A stretch of 64,000 bases of DNA from Closterium sp. Naga37s-1 (GCA_947471745.1 CANJKZ010000084.1:1472501-1536500); one strand, 5' to 3'; shown: positions 1 to 12,796, counted from the first letter of the stretch. Numbers and translations are program-made. The notes: a model not told the origin generated them from the sequence alone.

Positions 1-138
1 AACCGAAAGAATGAATGACTAGAACGAAGCAGTACAAGGAAACGTATAGCAAACCCTAAATGGGGTTGTACCCTCTACTGCATAACTCACTGTAACACCT
101 AGACTAAACTAACAAACTATAACAAGTATATTTTGACA
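1..138 (-). repeat. Lineage 1 copia LTR, cut by window edge
   Basis: Ends in TGACA at 138 and shares blocks with the complete LTR at 22298-22428 (TATAGCAAACCCTAA and TGTAACACCTAGACTAA). Written on the + strand it has the orientation seen in the minus-strand elements here. No polypurine tract follows on the right, so it is either the 5' LTR of an element lying left of the window or a solo LTR. Confidence 0.7.
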
Positions 139-384
139 GGATCTACACTGTAGTAGTGTAGAATACATTGGTTGGGTTGAGAGAACTTGTGTTGTACACT
201 CTTATGAGTGGACCACCTGCCAAACCCTATAGGTTAGGGTTCTCTCTTGTTGGATTACACTTCTTGGGAACTCTCTTGGTTCTAGCATGGTTCATGCCCA
301 AGTTGGCTCCTAAGATTCCTAGGCTTTAGGAGGAGGTTCTCTGACTACTATAGCTTCCGATAGTATCTTAGACCATTCTAACAC
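139..384. other. Unassigned spacer, no gene seen
   Basis: No credible ORF. It holds a short inverted repeat at 223-241 (AACCCTA / TTAGGGTT) and ends in ATTCTAACA at 384, which resembles the LTR end of element J. That suggests a decayed or replaced 5' LTR of element A, but I could not align it to the LTR at 6482-6609. Confidence 0.4.
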
Positions 385-1371
385 TGCCCTGCCGCCGCTA
401 CCTCGCGCGCAGCTGCCTATGAGCCGCACCTGCCCGTACGCTGCCCTGCCGCGCCTGCTCGTGTGCTGCCCTACCGCCGCTGCCCCTTGCGCCACGCCTG
501 CCCACGCGCTCTGCCCTGCCGCCGCTGCCTCGCGCGCAGCTGCCCGTGCACCGCACCTGCCTGTGCGCCGCCCTGCCTCGCCTGCCCGTGCGCTGCCCCG
601 CACGCTGCGCCTGCCCGCGCCTGCTGCCTTGCCACCGCTGCCCTGCACGCCGCGCCTCCACACGCGCGCTGCTCTGCCGCCGCCGCCTCGTGTGCAGCTG
701 CCCGTGCACCACCCTACCGCGCCTGCCCGTGCGCTGCCCCGCGCGCCGTGCCTGCCTGCGCGCGCTGCCTTGCCGCCACTGCCCCGGGCCCGCCGCCCAG
801 CCACCGCTGCCGGGCGCGCAGCTACCCGTGCGCGCGCTGCCTTGCCGCGTGCCCTGGCCTACAGCGCACGCTGCCTTGCCGTGCGCGCGCTGCCCTGCCC
901 TGCCGTGCACGCTGCCCTACCGCACGCGTACTGCGCTGCCCTGCTGCGCTCGCGATGCCCTGCCGCCATGCGCAGCCTTGCCGCGCGCACTGCTCTGCCG
1001 CCGCGTGCTGCTCTGCCGCACACGCGCGTGCTGCCCTTCTGCCGCGCGCGCTGCTCTGCCACACGCGTGCTGCCCTGCCCTGCCACCGCACGTTGCACCA
1101 CCACACGCGCGCGCGCTGCCCTTCTGCCGAGTGTGCTTCCCTGCCGCGCGCACTCTGCTATGCCTTGCCGCATGCGCTGCCCTCCCGCTGCGTGCTGCCT
1201 TGCTGCCGCGCCGCGCTGACTAGTGCCGCGCTGCGCCACGCTACTGCTCTGTCTGCTGCCAAGCCACTCACCTACTGCCGTGCTGCTCGTTCTCCCACTG
1301 CGCCCCGAACTGCCGCTGGTGCCTAGATCTGCATCAACTCCCTAGTACTGCAGCTTGACCTAGCTCTTCTC
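385..1371 (+). repeat. GC-rich repetitive 5' leader of element A
   Basis: Imperfect short repeats built from CTGCCCTGCCGC-like words between the expected LTR end and the gag start. It is open in several frames on both strands only because the sequence is GC-rich and repetitive, so I do not call these frames genes. It occupies the same structural position as the leaders of C, D, E, I and J but has its own repeat words. Confidence 0.75.
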
Positions 1372-4300
1372 ATGGACACTATCACTGTCCTAGCGGTTGA
1401 CGCAGACGGGCGCCCTCTCGAGTTTGGGTCGTGGCTAGAGTGCCTGCACCTGTATCTCCAGCGTTTCATTCTGGATGGCGTCTCCCTATTCGAGCACACG
1501 TTGGGGTCCCCCCCATGACTCCAACTGAGCCTGCTACTAATGCTGGGGAGGAAGTGCAGTGGCAGTATCGGGCGGACCGCATTGCCTGCACACGGTGGAC
1601 GGCACGCGACGCTGTCGCCCAGCTTGCTGTCCGCGCTCACCCGTCACTCGCCCAGAGGGCCCACTTTCGTCGGGTGTCGTCGGCCCAGACTTTCTACGAC
1701 GCTATGAATAGGCACTACTCTCTCTCTCCTGCCACCCTAGGTCGTCTTGCGCTGCCGTTTCTCCTCCCCGACCTGTCGTCGCTAGCATGTGGGGGTGGAG
1801 GTTCTAGGGGTGGGCAGCAGTAGCAGCAACAGCGACAGCGTCCGTTGTTCTGGGAGCAGCAGCAGCTGTCGTCGCTAGCCTATGTTGAGGAGGCAAGTGT
1901 AGGTGCTTGTGAGTCTGCTAGCTCAGCTGCAGTTCCTGCTGTGGCTTTGCACACCTTCACCGTGGACTCAGGCTCGTCTCGGTGCTTCTTCCGCAACTCC
2001 ACCACAGTCACACCACCCACAGCACCTATCCCTGTCACCCTGGCCGACCCCTCCTATGGCCTAGTCATTGCACACGGCTCCACTGTTCTCCCGTGTCCAG
2101 CAGCCCCCTCTGGCTCCCTCACATGTCTCCACCTCCCCTCATTCGCTACGACATTGGTGAGTACCTCTGTCCTCTAGGATATGTTGGTCACTACCACCAC
2201 TCCTAGGGGCAAGCTCTTGGCAATCTGTACGGACACTGTGACTGGCGACCACCTCGCCACGTTCAATCGGAGGCCTGGGTCTGGCCTGTACACACTGCAC
2301 ACTGAGTCTGCACAGGTGGCCGCGTCCGGCCAGGTAGCTACGTCTTGCTCGTGTCGGTTGCCCACGCACCCGTTTCTCCTCTGGCACCACCGTCCTTGTC
2401 ATCCCTCCCTGCTGCGCCTCCGCAGCATGCACTCGCGTCTCCTTGTCTCCGGACTCCCGAGATCCCTGCCCCCACTCCCGCGGTCGCTTGCGCCGCCGTG
2501 CACTCCCTGCGTCGAGGAGCGGCAGCGCGCCGCTCCTCACTCCTCCTTGTTTCCTCCGACCATTGCTCCTCTGCAGACGCTGCACATGGACGTGTGGGGC
2601 CCCGCCCCCGTCTCTAGGCCGCACCGGGAGCGCTAATTTCTGCTGGTCATTGACGACTTCACACGCTACACCACCGTGTTTCCCTTGCTGCGCAAGGGAG
2701 ACATCCATGCTGTTTTGATCCCTTGGATTCGCGCTGTTCATCGCCAGCTGAGAGCATGGTTCCGTCAGGACCTCCCGGTGCCCCGTCTGCACTCTAACCG
2801 TGGAGGTGAGTTTTCCTCCCGTCTACTTGAGGACTTTTGTCGTGACAAGGGCATCACCCAATCGTTCACGCTTCCGAACTCTCCACAGCATAATGGGATC
2901 GCTGAGCGCCGCATTGGCTTGATCACGGAGGTTGCTCACACCTCCATGATCCATGCGACTGCTCCCCATTTTCTGTGGTCATTTGCGGTCCGATACGCGG
3001 CGCATCAGCTCAACCTCTGCCTCGTGTCTCCCAGTCGAAGACCTTGCCTACCCTGCTTTGAACGGGGGAGGTTGGCGATGCGTCGGCGTTTCGAGTCTGG
3101 GGTTCACTTGCCCTTGTCCATGATTCTACCGCGGGCAAGCTCTCCCCTCGCACCATTCGCTGCGTCTTCCTTGGCCTTCTTGACAAATGGCCTAACTGGC
3201 ACTTCTACCACCGGTCACGCACAGTAGACCTCCTCCCCCCCCCTTCGCGTCCTACTCCCTCAGGTGTGTCTCAGGTCGCACCACCCCCTTTGGTTGAGCC
3301 TGTGGAGGTCTCCTCAGACCCCGCTGGCCCGGCTGATGGGGGTGACCCTGCTGCTGACGACACGGCGGTCTCTCGCCGTTCTCCGCGCTTAAAGACTCCT
3401 CCTGGTTTTCCGCCTTGGCCGTCTTTGCCGCCTTTGCAGCCTCTCGTTGTGGACTCTGGTGCGGTTGGGGGTGGTGACGCTGGAGGTACGGGCTCTGAGG
3501 GTGCTGGTCCTGAGGGTGGTGACTCCGGAGGTGCTGGTTCTTGGGGTGCTGCTTCTGGGGGTGCTGGTTCTAGAGGTGCTGAGCGCTCTAGTGGTGGTGG
3601 AGCCGAGGGTACTATTGCTGATGGCATTGCTGTTGCGTTGCACCCTCTGTTGCGACGGCCCTTGTTCTGGGAGGAGCAGCAGTTGTCGCTGCCGCTTCCT
3701 AGGTCCATTGCTGGGGGTTCTGGTGGTGCTGGAGCTGGAGGTGCTGGAGGTTATGGTGCTGAAGGTGCTGGAGCTGGAGGTGCTGGTAGTTCTGGTGCTG
3801 GAGGTGCTGGAGCTGGAGGTGCTGGTGGTTTTGGTGCTGGAGGTGCTGGTGGTTCTCGTGCTGGAGGTTCTGGAGCTGGAGGTTCTGGGGGTGCTGCGCA
3901 GCCCGGCCGCGGCGACCGTTCTTCTGGGAGCAGCCGCAGTCGTCGTTGCCACTACCTAGCTCACCTGGTTCTCCTCGCAGTCGTCGCACTTCACTTGGTT
4001 CTTCGTCTTCCGTCTGACTCTGCAGAGCCGTCTGACTCTGCAGAGCCGTCTGCTGCTGGTCCTACTCCTCCTCTGCTGCTGGTCCTACTCCTCCTCTGCT
4101 GCTTCCGCCTCCTGACCCGTCTCAGACACAGTTACCACCTGAATCCCCGCTGCTTGTTCCTTCTCGTTGCCCTCCGTTGTCAGAATCCCTGACTGAGCGT
4201 AGAGAGCCTGCGTCTCGTCCTGCCTCGCTTGTTGCTAGTACTCGTCGTGTTCGTCCTCCACCTGTCCCGGGCACTCTCACTCTGTTGCACAGCGTCTTGT

Positions 4301-6236
4301 CCTGCCGTCTCCTCCAGCGTCCTCTCTTCCTGACGTTCCTGACCCTGAGTCTGACCTTGCTCGTGCTGCTAGTCCGACTGTCACAATTTGTTTGGCCACA
4401 CTTGTCACTGACCCTACTTTTGAGTCTGCTCCTACGTCTGCCTCGGTCACTGGGCTCGTTGTCTTTGCTGCTGCGTGCCGCCTTGACTACTTCGCGAGTC
4501 TTGTTTTTAACTCCGACTCTGACTGTCCTCCGTCCGTCGGGGGTGAGCTTGCCCTTGGCTGTGATGTCCTTGAGGACAGGCAGTTCGAGTTGGAGTGCCT
4601 CGCGGCTGCTGTACCTTGTCTCACTGCCATGCTGCTTGCACCTTAGGGAGACCCAGATGCACTAGACATCCCGACCCCGTGCTCTTACGTAGAGGCGATC
4701 ATGAGGACAGTACTCCTCTCAGTGGCAGACAATCATGAACGCAGAGATGGCTTCCCGGAAGACCACAAGAACCTACGTCGACGCAGTTCCCCCTCCTGGG
4801 GTGAACATAGTCGATGGCATGTGGATTTTCAGGGTGAAGCGGCCGCCGGGTTCTCCGCCTGTCTTCATGGCGCGTTACGTTGCACGAGGCTTCAGTCAGC
4901 GTCAGGGGGTCGACTACTTTCAGACCTTCTACCCCACCCTTAAGATGACCACTCTTTGGGTGTCACTGCACATTGCAGCACAGCGTGACTACGAGCTGCA
5001 ATCCCTCGACTTCTCCACAGCTTTCTTGCAGGGCAGCCTTCACAAGGAGATATGGCTGCGCCGCCCACCTGGCTTCACTGGGTCGTTTTCTGAGGACACC
5101 ATGTGGAGCCTCTTGCGGCCAGTCTACGGTCTCCGTTAGGCGCCTTGCGAGTGGCACGACACACTGAGGACAACACTTGCGGCTCCTGGTTTTGCTCCTT
5201 CGACTGCGGACCCGTCGCTGTTTTTGCGCACCGACGTTCTACATCCTCGTGTACATCGACGACTTGGTCTTTGCGACTGCTGACACTAAGGCACTGACCC
5301 TTGTAAAGGCGGAGCTGCAGAAGAGACACACCTGCCCTGACCTAGGTGAGCTGCGTAGCTATCTTAGCTTGCAGATCACCCGGGACAAAGCATCACGCAT
5401 CATTACGATGACTCAGTCACACATGGTGCAGCAGGTCCTTCAACGCTTCCGCTTTCATTTCTCCTCGCCATAGTCCACTCCTCTGCCTACGAGCCACTCG
5501 CTCTCAGCTCCAACTTCGGACAAGTCCGTAGAGCCGAATGGTCCGTATCCAGAGCTTGTGGGCTGCCTCATGTATCTGATGACGTGCACTTGACCTCACC
5601 TCGCGTACCCTCTCAGCATCCTGGCGCGCTACGTTGCGCCCGGGAGACACCGCCCTGAGCACTGCCGGGCTGCTACAAGGGTACGCGTTACTTGTGCAGT
5701 ACTTCAGGCATGGGGCTTGTGGTTGGGGGACAGGGCCCCGTTGTGCACATAGGGGACTTAGACGCTTCTTGGGCTGACGACCAGGCGACTCAGCGGTCGT
5801 CACAGGGTTACACTTTCAGTCTCGGCACTGGTTCTGTCTCGTGGAGGCCCACTCGCTCGTCTTCTGTGCTTAGCTCCAGCTATGAGGCCGAGATCTACGC
5901 TGGGGCCATGGCTGCACAGGAGTTACGCTGGCTGAATTACTTGCAGACGGACTTGGGTGAGCGCCCTTGTTCTCCTCCAGTTCTGTACGTCGACAACAAG
6001 GCAATGATTGCCTTGTGTTGGGAGCAGAGACTGGAGCACAGAACGAAGCACATTGCTCTTCGATATTTTCTCGCACGAGAGTTACAGCAGAGTGGTCATC
6101 TTTGCCTTGCTTACGTGGCCTCATAGGCCAGTACTGCTGATGTCTTCACCAAGGCCCTGGGTTCCGGTGATCATTAGCGTTTCTGCAATGCTCTTGGGCT
6201 TGTGCCCACTCTGCCTCACTTGCTTGTCTGTTGATC
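1372..6236 (+). pseudogene. Gag-pol remnant of element A
   Basis: Starts at ATG 1372 (MDTITVLAVDADGRPLEF), homologous to the gag starts of C, D, E and J. The gag Gly-rich and zinc-finger part is mostly missing after about 1790. The protease motif is VDSGSS near 1965. Integrase spans about 2345-3230 and has LHSNRGGEF near 2796, so the second catalytic Asp is Asn. The linker (3260-4170) is Gly/Ala-rich. RT pieces lie at 4735-5139 and 5177-5473 and still contain YIDD. RNase H lies at 5692-6126. Several stops and frameshifts separate the pieces, so no functional polyprotein is possible. Assignment to copia is secure; exact boundaries are approximate. Confidence 0.85.
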
Positions 6237-6481
6237 TTGCCTTGCACTTGTTTTACACTGCTATACATGTTTATACTGCATGTTTACACTTGGTGGGTTG
6301 TGATCTGTGTACTGCTTTTGCTATTATAACTCTACATGTGAACTGGCCGTGTGGCTGCTTGCTTGTGCTCAGACTGTGTGGTGATCGTGAGATCCACCCT
6401 AAGCTTTGCTTTGTTGCTTCTCTTAATTGGTCTTGTGACCGCTTGTTTTTCTTGCTGTTCCCCACTTCGCCTTAGGTGGTG

Positions 6482-6609
6482 TGTCAAAACTAAATATATG
6501 CTTGTAGGCTATATTACGACACCGTCTAAGGGGTATGACCCTTTTTGGGTTAGGCATATGTATCAAACTTCTCTCAATGCAAGTCATTCCGCTGTTTACA
6601 ACTTTGACA
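6482..6609 (+). repeat. 3' LTR of element A
   Basis: Begins TGTCA at 6482 right after the conserved pre-LTR block and ends TGACA at 6609 (128 bp). It aligns loosely with the reverse complement of the other short LTRs (GTAGGCTATA, AAGGGGTATGACCC, GGGTTAG). Confidence 0.7.
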
Positions 6610-6744
6610 CCCTCGCGTATCAAATTCACCCATACACTGCTTATTCACCCCCTGGCAGTCCAAATTTGTTCACCCGTCATAGGGGGGGGGCTCATAAAGC
6701 ACTCCCCCTCCCCCCCCCCCCCCCCCCCATATTAGCTACCCAGG
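6610..6744. other. Short unassigned spacer with a C homopolymer
   Basis: No gene. It contains a G run near 6681 and a long C run ending at 6728, directly before the LTR of element B. The G-run/C-run arrangement recalls the repeat at 34915-35070, but the similarity is too weak to assign. Confidence 0.5.
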
Positions 6745-7126
6745 TGTTGGGCTGAGAAAATAGCCTTAGGATCTTTTAGAGTTGAGTCTCTGTAAGGTAT
6801 TGCAGATGAATACTTGAATTCCTGTGCTGGTAAATTGTGAGAACAAGAATTGATAATAAAGAAAGAATACAACATATTTATAGTTTACGAAGTACCCATT
6901 CATAGATGTACATGTTCATGAAACGGGCTAGGTATCGAATCGACTCTACGAAGGGGTATAATTGTGTGTCATGCGAACAGTCGCGAGACTGTTCGCACTA
7001 CTATCTATAACTCACGCGAAGAGACATCTCCTACAATAACATGCATATATAGCAATACTAGGATACTACTGTAGTTTTAAACTATCGAACTTCTGAATTG
7101 TATAAGTCATTTTACTTTTCCCAACA
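6745..7126 (-). repeat. 3' LTR of element B (382 bp)
   Basis: Bounded by TGTTGGGCTGAG and CTTTTCCCAACA. The first 55 bases match the 5' LTR fragment at 19823-19877, and its middle and end match the split solo LTR at 35071-35149 plus 42527-42780. Confidence 0.85.
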
Positions 7127-7140
7127 CTCCCCTTCAATTC
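7127..7140 (-). promoter_or_regulatory. Polypurine tract of element B
   Basis: On the minus strand GAATTGAAGGGGAG abuts the LTR start. The same GAAGGGGAG end precedes the 3' LTRs of G (34274) and H (52720), as expected for the plus-strand primer of reverse transcription. Confidence 0.7.
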
Positions 7141-7279
7141 TGGAGTTCGATGTTGTCGGTGTTGTTGGTGATGTGACCGAGTCCAGTCAGCATCATGCAG
7201 TACTGGAATTTCGGACGTGGCAGGCGCTTGGTCAAGTAGTCCGCAGCCATTTTGCTCGTGGGACAGTAATCGAGCTGTA

Positions 7280-10200
7280 ACTTGCCTTGCTCGATTTCGT
7301 CCTTGACGAAGAATTAGCGAAGTGAAATGTGTTTGGTTCGATTCGCGAACCTGGACTTGTTCGCAATGCGAATTGCAGACTGACTATCGCAGAAGAGCTG
7401 AAACTGTGACAGGTCTAGTAACTTTGCTTCGCTAAGCAGTTTGCGAAGGTAAAGTCCTTCCTTCGTGGCAGTGGATGCAGCGATGAATTTTGCCTCAACT
7501 GGTGAAAGTGCAATCAGCTCTTGCTTAGACGACTGCCAAGAGATTGTTCCCACGGGCTCAAGGCGGAAGATATAACCCGTACGTGAGCGCTTGTTTGTAG
7601 TATCACCCGCGTGATCTGCATCTACGTAGCCGAGTAGAGCTAGCTGTAACTTCGGCGACTTATGATACATAAGCCCGATAGTAGATGTGGATATGAAGTA
7701 TGAGACAGCTGCTTCCAACTCCCATAGATTCTCCCCTTCAAGTCGCTTAAGATGTTGAGCGAGCTGGCTAACCGAGTAAGCCAAATCCTGACGGCACATC
7801 ACAGCTGCGAAGATTAAGCTACCCAGAAGTTGTTGATAGTGTGTCACACCCGCAGAGTTGAGAGGCTCAGATTCAGCTACCGGAGTAGAACGGAACGGAG
7901 TTTTATATTTAGTTATCGGTAGAGGTAAGTGCTTCAGCAGCTTCTCGGCATATTTCTCGGTGGAGAGATGAATAGCAATAGAAGTCTTGGTGATGTTGAG
8001 CCCAAGATACTGAGTGATATCGATGGACATTGTAATCGTCAGATCGGTTTTCAGCTCCCCTTCAAAGTAAGAAATAATGTCGGGTGAGCTGCCAATGTAA
8101 AGCAAGCCGTCAACGTAGACGACGAGGAGGACAAATGCAGCTGCGCGGTCGAGACGGTACATCCCGTGAGCATGAGGCAGTTGGCGAAAGCCGATGCGGA
8201 TGAGGCGTTCGTGCAGATGTTGCTGCCAAAGACGCGGCGCCTGTTTTATCCCGTAGAGAGATTTGTTGAGGCGACAGACCTTGGAGGGGCCCGTAACGTA
8301 TCCGCGCGGCTGCTTGACGAGAATGAGTGTGTCAACGAGAGCGTAAAGAAACACCGTAGAGACATCGATTTGGCGAAGCTTAAGACCCAATGCTGCTGCA
8401 AAGGCGAGTAGAAGTCGGAGCGAAGTGTGACGACTAACAGGAGCGAAATGTCAGAGGCCCACTGGTGATCCCCGATTGATCCTAGGGAAGGGTTACAGGC
8501 TCGTTGTCCTGGGGGGTTATGGGCGCACTAACCCGCTACTTAACAAGCCCTTTTATCCCAGTGGTCTAGTGACTGGGATTCTGAAACGAAAGTCGCGCCG
8601 TAATCCACGCCTTGCCGTTGATCAAACCCGCGAACAACCCAACGAGCCTTGAATCGCTCGATCGTTCTGACAGCGTTGGTCTTAATGCGAAAGACCCACT
8701 TCCCCGAAAGAATATTCTTGCCAGGAACTGTCGAGAGAGGGATTAAATCCCATGTGTTGTCATCGTGTAGCGCCTTCAGCTCCTTATCCATGGCTTCGCG
8801 CCATTTTTCTCTGTGAGGTCCCTTCAGTGCTTAAGCCAAGGTGTTCGGTTCAGTAGGAAGCGGTGGTGGAAATGCTACGGCGAGCCCTAGTATCTGTAAC
8901 CCATTCTGTTGATAACGAGTCTGCTACTCAGTTTCGTTAGTAGCAGCTTCGTCACCAGCTTCAGTATCAAACTTAAAACCATTACCGAGTCTCTCGCTTT
9001 CGTTAGAAGCAACTGGTATAGGTGTATTTGCCCCGTTATCGGCGAACTTGTAGTAAGATTCGGCGTTGACGTCGCTGTGAGGATCTTCCTTATCGATTTC
9101 GATCGGAACTGAACAGTATGGGGCGGCACCGGCAGCTGCTGACGCACCCGAGACAACTTCCTCCATTGCGCCTGCTTTGTCTGCTCCTGTAGCAAAGGTA
9201 TGTGGGTTGCATGCTTCGTGGGTTGCATGCTGCCTCTGCCAAGTAGGATACGTGAGTCTTTCGTAGAAGAGAACATCACGTGCCAGAACTGTAACCCGAT
9301 CCTCCACATCCCAAATTTTCCATGCTGCGAACTCTTTTTCGATGCCGAAGTGTATTCCCCAGCGTGCCCTCTGTGAAAACCTTCCCGCGGGTGTATTCGG
9401 AGGGCGAAGACGCGTAGCATTTTTGTGCTGCCCAACTTTCGTGTCCACTCCTTGTATGGTGGGGAGTTGTTTGGCATGGATGTTGAAGATAGAAGATTGT
9501 GGATCAGGACAGCGTGGTCGATGGCAAACGGACACTGCCCTGCTGGCAGGCGTGCTTCCATGAGCAGTTTGCGCATGGTGTTCTGCAGAGTCCTGTTCAT
9601 CCGTTCTGCCATGCCTTGCTGTTGATGCTGGTAAGGCAGCGACTGCAGCTTCTTGATTCCCCTTTCCGCAAGATAGGTCATGAAACGCTGTGAGAGGTAC
9701 TCGAGGGCACCATCAGTTTGGAAACTTTTCAGCTTCAAGTCACTCTCCCGTTCTGCTGCAGGTAGCCATGCCACGAACGCTTCGTAAGCAAGATCACGCG
9801 ATAGAATAAGCGCGTGCCAGACATAACGTATTGCAGCGTCGATGAAGGTAATAACGTACGTTAAGTCTGCTCACCCTTCCTAGCGTGGAATAACCAAGAT
9901 GTCACTGTAAAAATTGTCCAGTGGCTTGTATGCGGGAACATCCGGGTTGTGATGAGAAGGAAATGGTTGTCGACGCAGATCTGCTTCAGGGCACAGCGTG
10001 CATATATGTCAAGGCTGGCGCGGTTCTTTTCCGTCAAGAAGAAGAAGGGCGTCCTTGTCAAGAACTCCAGCACGTATCTTATGGTAAGTAATTTTTCCAC
10101 TCGTATGTCCTAACCGTTTGTGCCAGATGTCCTCTGATGATGCGTGTCCCGCAGATAGACGGTAGAAATCAGAGTTGGCGTAGAAAGCGGTGAAGTTGGC

Positions 10201-11631
10201 TGGACTAGTGTGTGATGCATTGTTAATCATGCCGCGACAAGAATGCGATGAAGTTGAAGGTAATAATGGCTGCTGTATCTTTTCTGCTTCCCCGTGCCGT
10301 TCGGCTTCCTCGCTGATGTTCATTGACTCTGCTGTTGCTCGTGATGTTCCAGGTGTACCTACTTTGGATGCTATTGGAGTGACGTTTCCCGGTAAAACCC
10401 AAGATGATCCGGCTCAGTGTTGGGCTCCTTCGGATGACAGTCTGTCCAAGAACCGAAGGCGAGAATCCGATCGCTGTCTACTGATGTTCCATCTGTCTCC
10501 AAATTAAGAACGAACACGCTGTCTTGCTGTACTGCATTTGCAACGAAAAATTATCCCTTTGTCGAATATAACTTGAACTCTCTGATGTCACTGTCGCATT
10601 CCAGGTGTACTCCGCGGCTCATCAACTGACTGACGCTGAGAAGATTGTAGCTGAGTCCAGGCACCATGATGACATTTGAAAGCTGAATGATCGTGTTTGT
10701 TTTGGGTGACTGAAGAAGAACTGTGCCTTGGCGTCGGGTACGTAAGATCTGATTGTTGGCGACCGTTACTGTCACTTCATGTTGGAGTCGTGTCTCATGT
10801 TTCACGTAGAACCCGTTATTAACTCATGTCGTGCACATGTGTTGTACGTAGCAACTGCCAAGGAACCAGACACTCGGACCGTATTTGGCGGTAGCTGCGA
10901 CACTGGCGTATTGCGGGTTAACTTGAAAATTTTTGGGAACTTCATCTGGAGTAAAGGTTGGCACTGAGCCAGTGATGCATGAGTCTGTGCGAGTCATACA
11001 AGCGGACAAGTTTCTCCCCTTTGCTTATACAGACGTGGTCTATGGTTTACACTATGCAACAGATGTAGTAGCGGCTGCAACCTATGGAGGAGCAGCAGCT
11101 GAGCGATGAGGTGTTGCCTATTGACGCTGAGGACAGTGATCACGTGAATGGCCGAAAGTCTTACAGATATGCCAAAATGGAGGTACGTAGCACTGCTGTT
11201 GCTGTTGCTGCTGTTTTGGTTGCTGTTGTCACTGCTTCTGCTGCTGCTGGAATTGCTTTTGTCATTGTTGCTTAGGTGGCTCCACTTGGCAGTGTGCTAT
11301 GAAAGTGAACTGCTTCACCTTATTGATGCCTTTGCTTTCGTACAGATCCATATCTTGTTGTTCGGCGAAGTGTGTTGCGTAGAGGTGCGTTTCCGAAACA
11401 TTCCCTTGAGTGCAAAGAAGAGAGCGTGTATTGCGCCACTGAGGTCCAAGTCGGGCGATGACAACTGTCACAAACATTGACTCATAGAAGCTTCCTTTAC
11501 TTCGATTAAACTGGTCACGTGGCTCTCTGCACCTGTTGATGTACTGCGCCGCATGTTCTCCTACCTTCATCTGCACATAGTTCAATTGCTGCATGAGTCC
11601 CCTCTGTATTACACAGACTGTTGCTTGAATA
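7280..11631 (-). pseudogene. Pol and C-terminal gag remnant of element B
   Basis: Read right to left: gag end (11262-11594, with QQDMDLYE as in G and H); protease region near 10824-10870, where the D-S-C-C-G motif of its relatives has become GSCYV; GAG-pre-integrase (IWHKRLGHTS, about 10110); integrase pieces (8887-9774); RT start (8540-8791, GKWVFRIKT); then RT/RNase H as one 358-residue frame (7314-8390). The RT catalytic box near 8104-8118 reads YVDG instead of YVDD. An insertion at 8453-8586 interrupts RT. With both catalytic sites changed and many frameshifts it is non-functional. The RNase H end (NRTKHISLR) is well preserved. Confidence 0.85.
8453..8586. mobile_element. 134-bp insertion in the RT of element B, unknown family
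   Basis: Sequence absent from the same RT position in G and H. It is flanked by near-identical CGAAATGTC (8444-8452) and CGAAAGTC (8587-8594), as expected of a target duplication. The right part has an inverted repeat (ATCCCAGT / ACTGGGAT, 8556-8580) containing GTGGTCTAGTGACTGG, which faintly resembles a tRNA A-box. No B-box was seen. Confidence 0.5.
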
Positions 11632-11764
11632 TGTCAGAATAAAGAGCGAGAATGGATGAACTAGGAAAGAGTTGGGTACAAGTACTAACCCTAATTGGGT
11701 TGTACCCCTTATGGGCTACCCCATTATAGCCTACACAAATGTAACCACCATAACATTCTCACAC
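11632..11764 (-). repeat. 3' LTR of element C (133 bp)
   Basis: Starts TGTCAGAATAAAG at the target duplication and ends before the conserved CACCCCCATAGG tract. The last ~26 bases differ from the partner LTR at 18780-18910 and instead resemble the LTR of element I. Confidence 0.85.
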
Positions 11765-11792
11765 ACCCCCATAGGCAAAGTGGGGGAGAACA
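11765..11792 (-). promoter_or_regulatory. Polypurine tract region of element C
   Basis: CACCCCCATAGGCAAAGTGG on the + strand directly adjoins the LTR. The same block is next to the 3' LTRs of D (20078), E (35285) and I (52933). Position fits the plus-strand primer. Confidence 0.6.
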
Positions 11793-11990
11793 AGTGGTCA
11801 CAAGACCAGTCAAGAAAAGCAAAGCAAGCTCAGGGTGGATCACAAAGTCACCACACAGTCCGAGCACAAGCAAAGGGCCACAAGGCCGGTTCACATGCAG
11901 AGTTATACAAAAGAGAACAAACAATACAGTGATCATACCCTAGCAAGTGCAAGCATGCAGGTATATATATAGATCACAGTACAAGCAGAG

Positions 11991-12796
11991 TCAAGCAGTA
12001 AGCAAGTGAGGCAAAGTAGGCACACGGCCTAACACAGTAGAGAAGCGCTGATGATCACCAGGCGGAAGTGCCTTGGTAAATACATCAGCAGTGTTGGCCC
12101 TAGTGGCCACGTACGCAAGACGAAGCTGGCCACGCTGCTGCAACTCTCGAGCAAGGAAGTATCGCAGAGCGATGTGCTTCGTTCGATGCTCCAATCTGTG
12201 CTCCTGACACAAGGCAATCATGGCCTTGTTGTCTACGTACAGAACTGGAGGCGAACGAGGCTGCTCTCCCGAGTCAGTCAGCAGGTAGGTGAGCCAGCGT
12301 AGCTCCTGTGCAGCCATGGCTCCTGCGTAGGTCTCAAGATACGGGTGATCTGCAAGCCAAGATAGCTGCGCAGCTCACCCAGGTCAGTGCAGGTGTGTCT
12401 CTTCTACAGCTCCGACTTCACAAAGGTCAGTGCCTCGGTGTCAGCAGTGGCAAAGACCAGGTCGTCGATGTAGACAAGGACGTAGAACGGCGGCAGCGAG
12501 GAGTCGGTGCGTAGAAACAGTGACGGGTCAGCAAAAGAAGGAGCAAACCCAAGAGACACAAGTGTAGTCCTCAGTGTGTCGTGCCACTCGCAAGGCGCCT
12601 GGCGGAGACCGTAGACTGGCCGGCGGAGGCTCCACTGGGTAACTGCAGGAAATGACCCAGTGAAGCCAGGTGGGCGGCACAGCCAGATCTCCTCGTGCAG
12701 GCTGCCCTGCAAGAAAGCTGTGCTGAATTCCAGAGAGTGCAACTCGTAGTCACGCTGAGCAGCGACGTGCAGCAACACCCGAAGAGTAGTCATCTT

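Larger units (their letters stand above)
385..6609 (+). mobile_element. Element A: decayed lineage 1 Ty1/copia retrotransposon
   Basis: Copia order is readable on the + strand: repetitive leader (385-1371), gag, protease, integrase, linker, RT, RNase H, then a 128-bp 3' LTR (6482-6609). The 5' LTR is not recognised. Many stops and frameshifts and loss of most of the C-terminal half of gag make this one of the oldest copies in the window. Confidence 0.85.

Noticed and set aside
223-241. Telomere-like TTAGGG/CCCTAA word
   Set aside because: Only a single inverted pair, no tandem array.
319-1326. Overlapping long ORFs on both strands (Ala/Arg/Cys-rich)
   Set aside because: They read a GC-rich repetitive leader in up to six frames with no domain and no consistent start; codon content is that of the repeat.
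8556-8580. tRNA gene
   Set aside because: An A-box-like GTGGTCTAGTG is present but there is no B-box and no cloverleaf.
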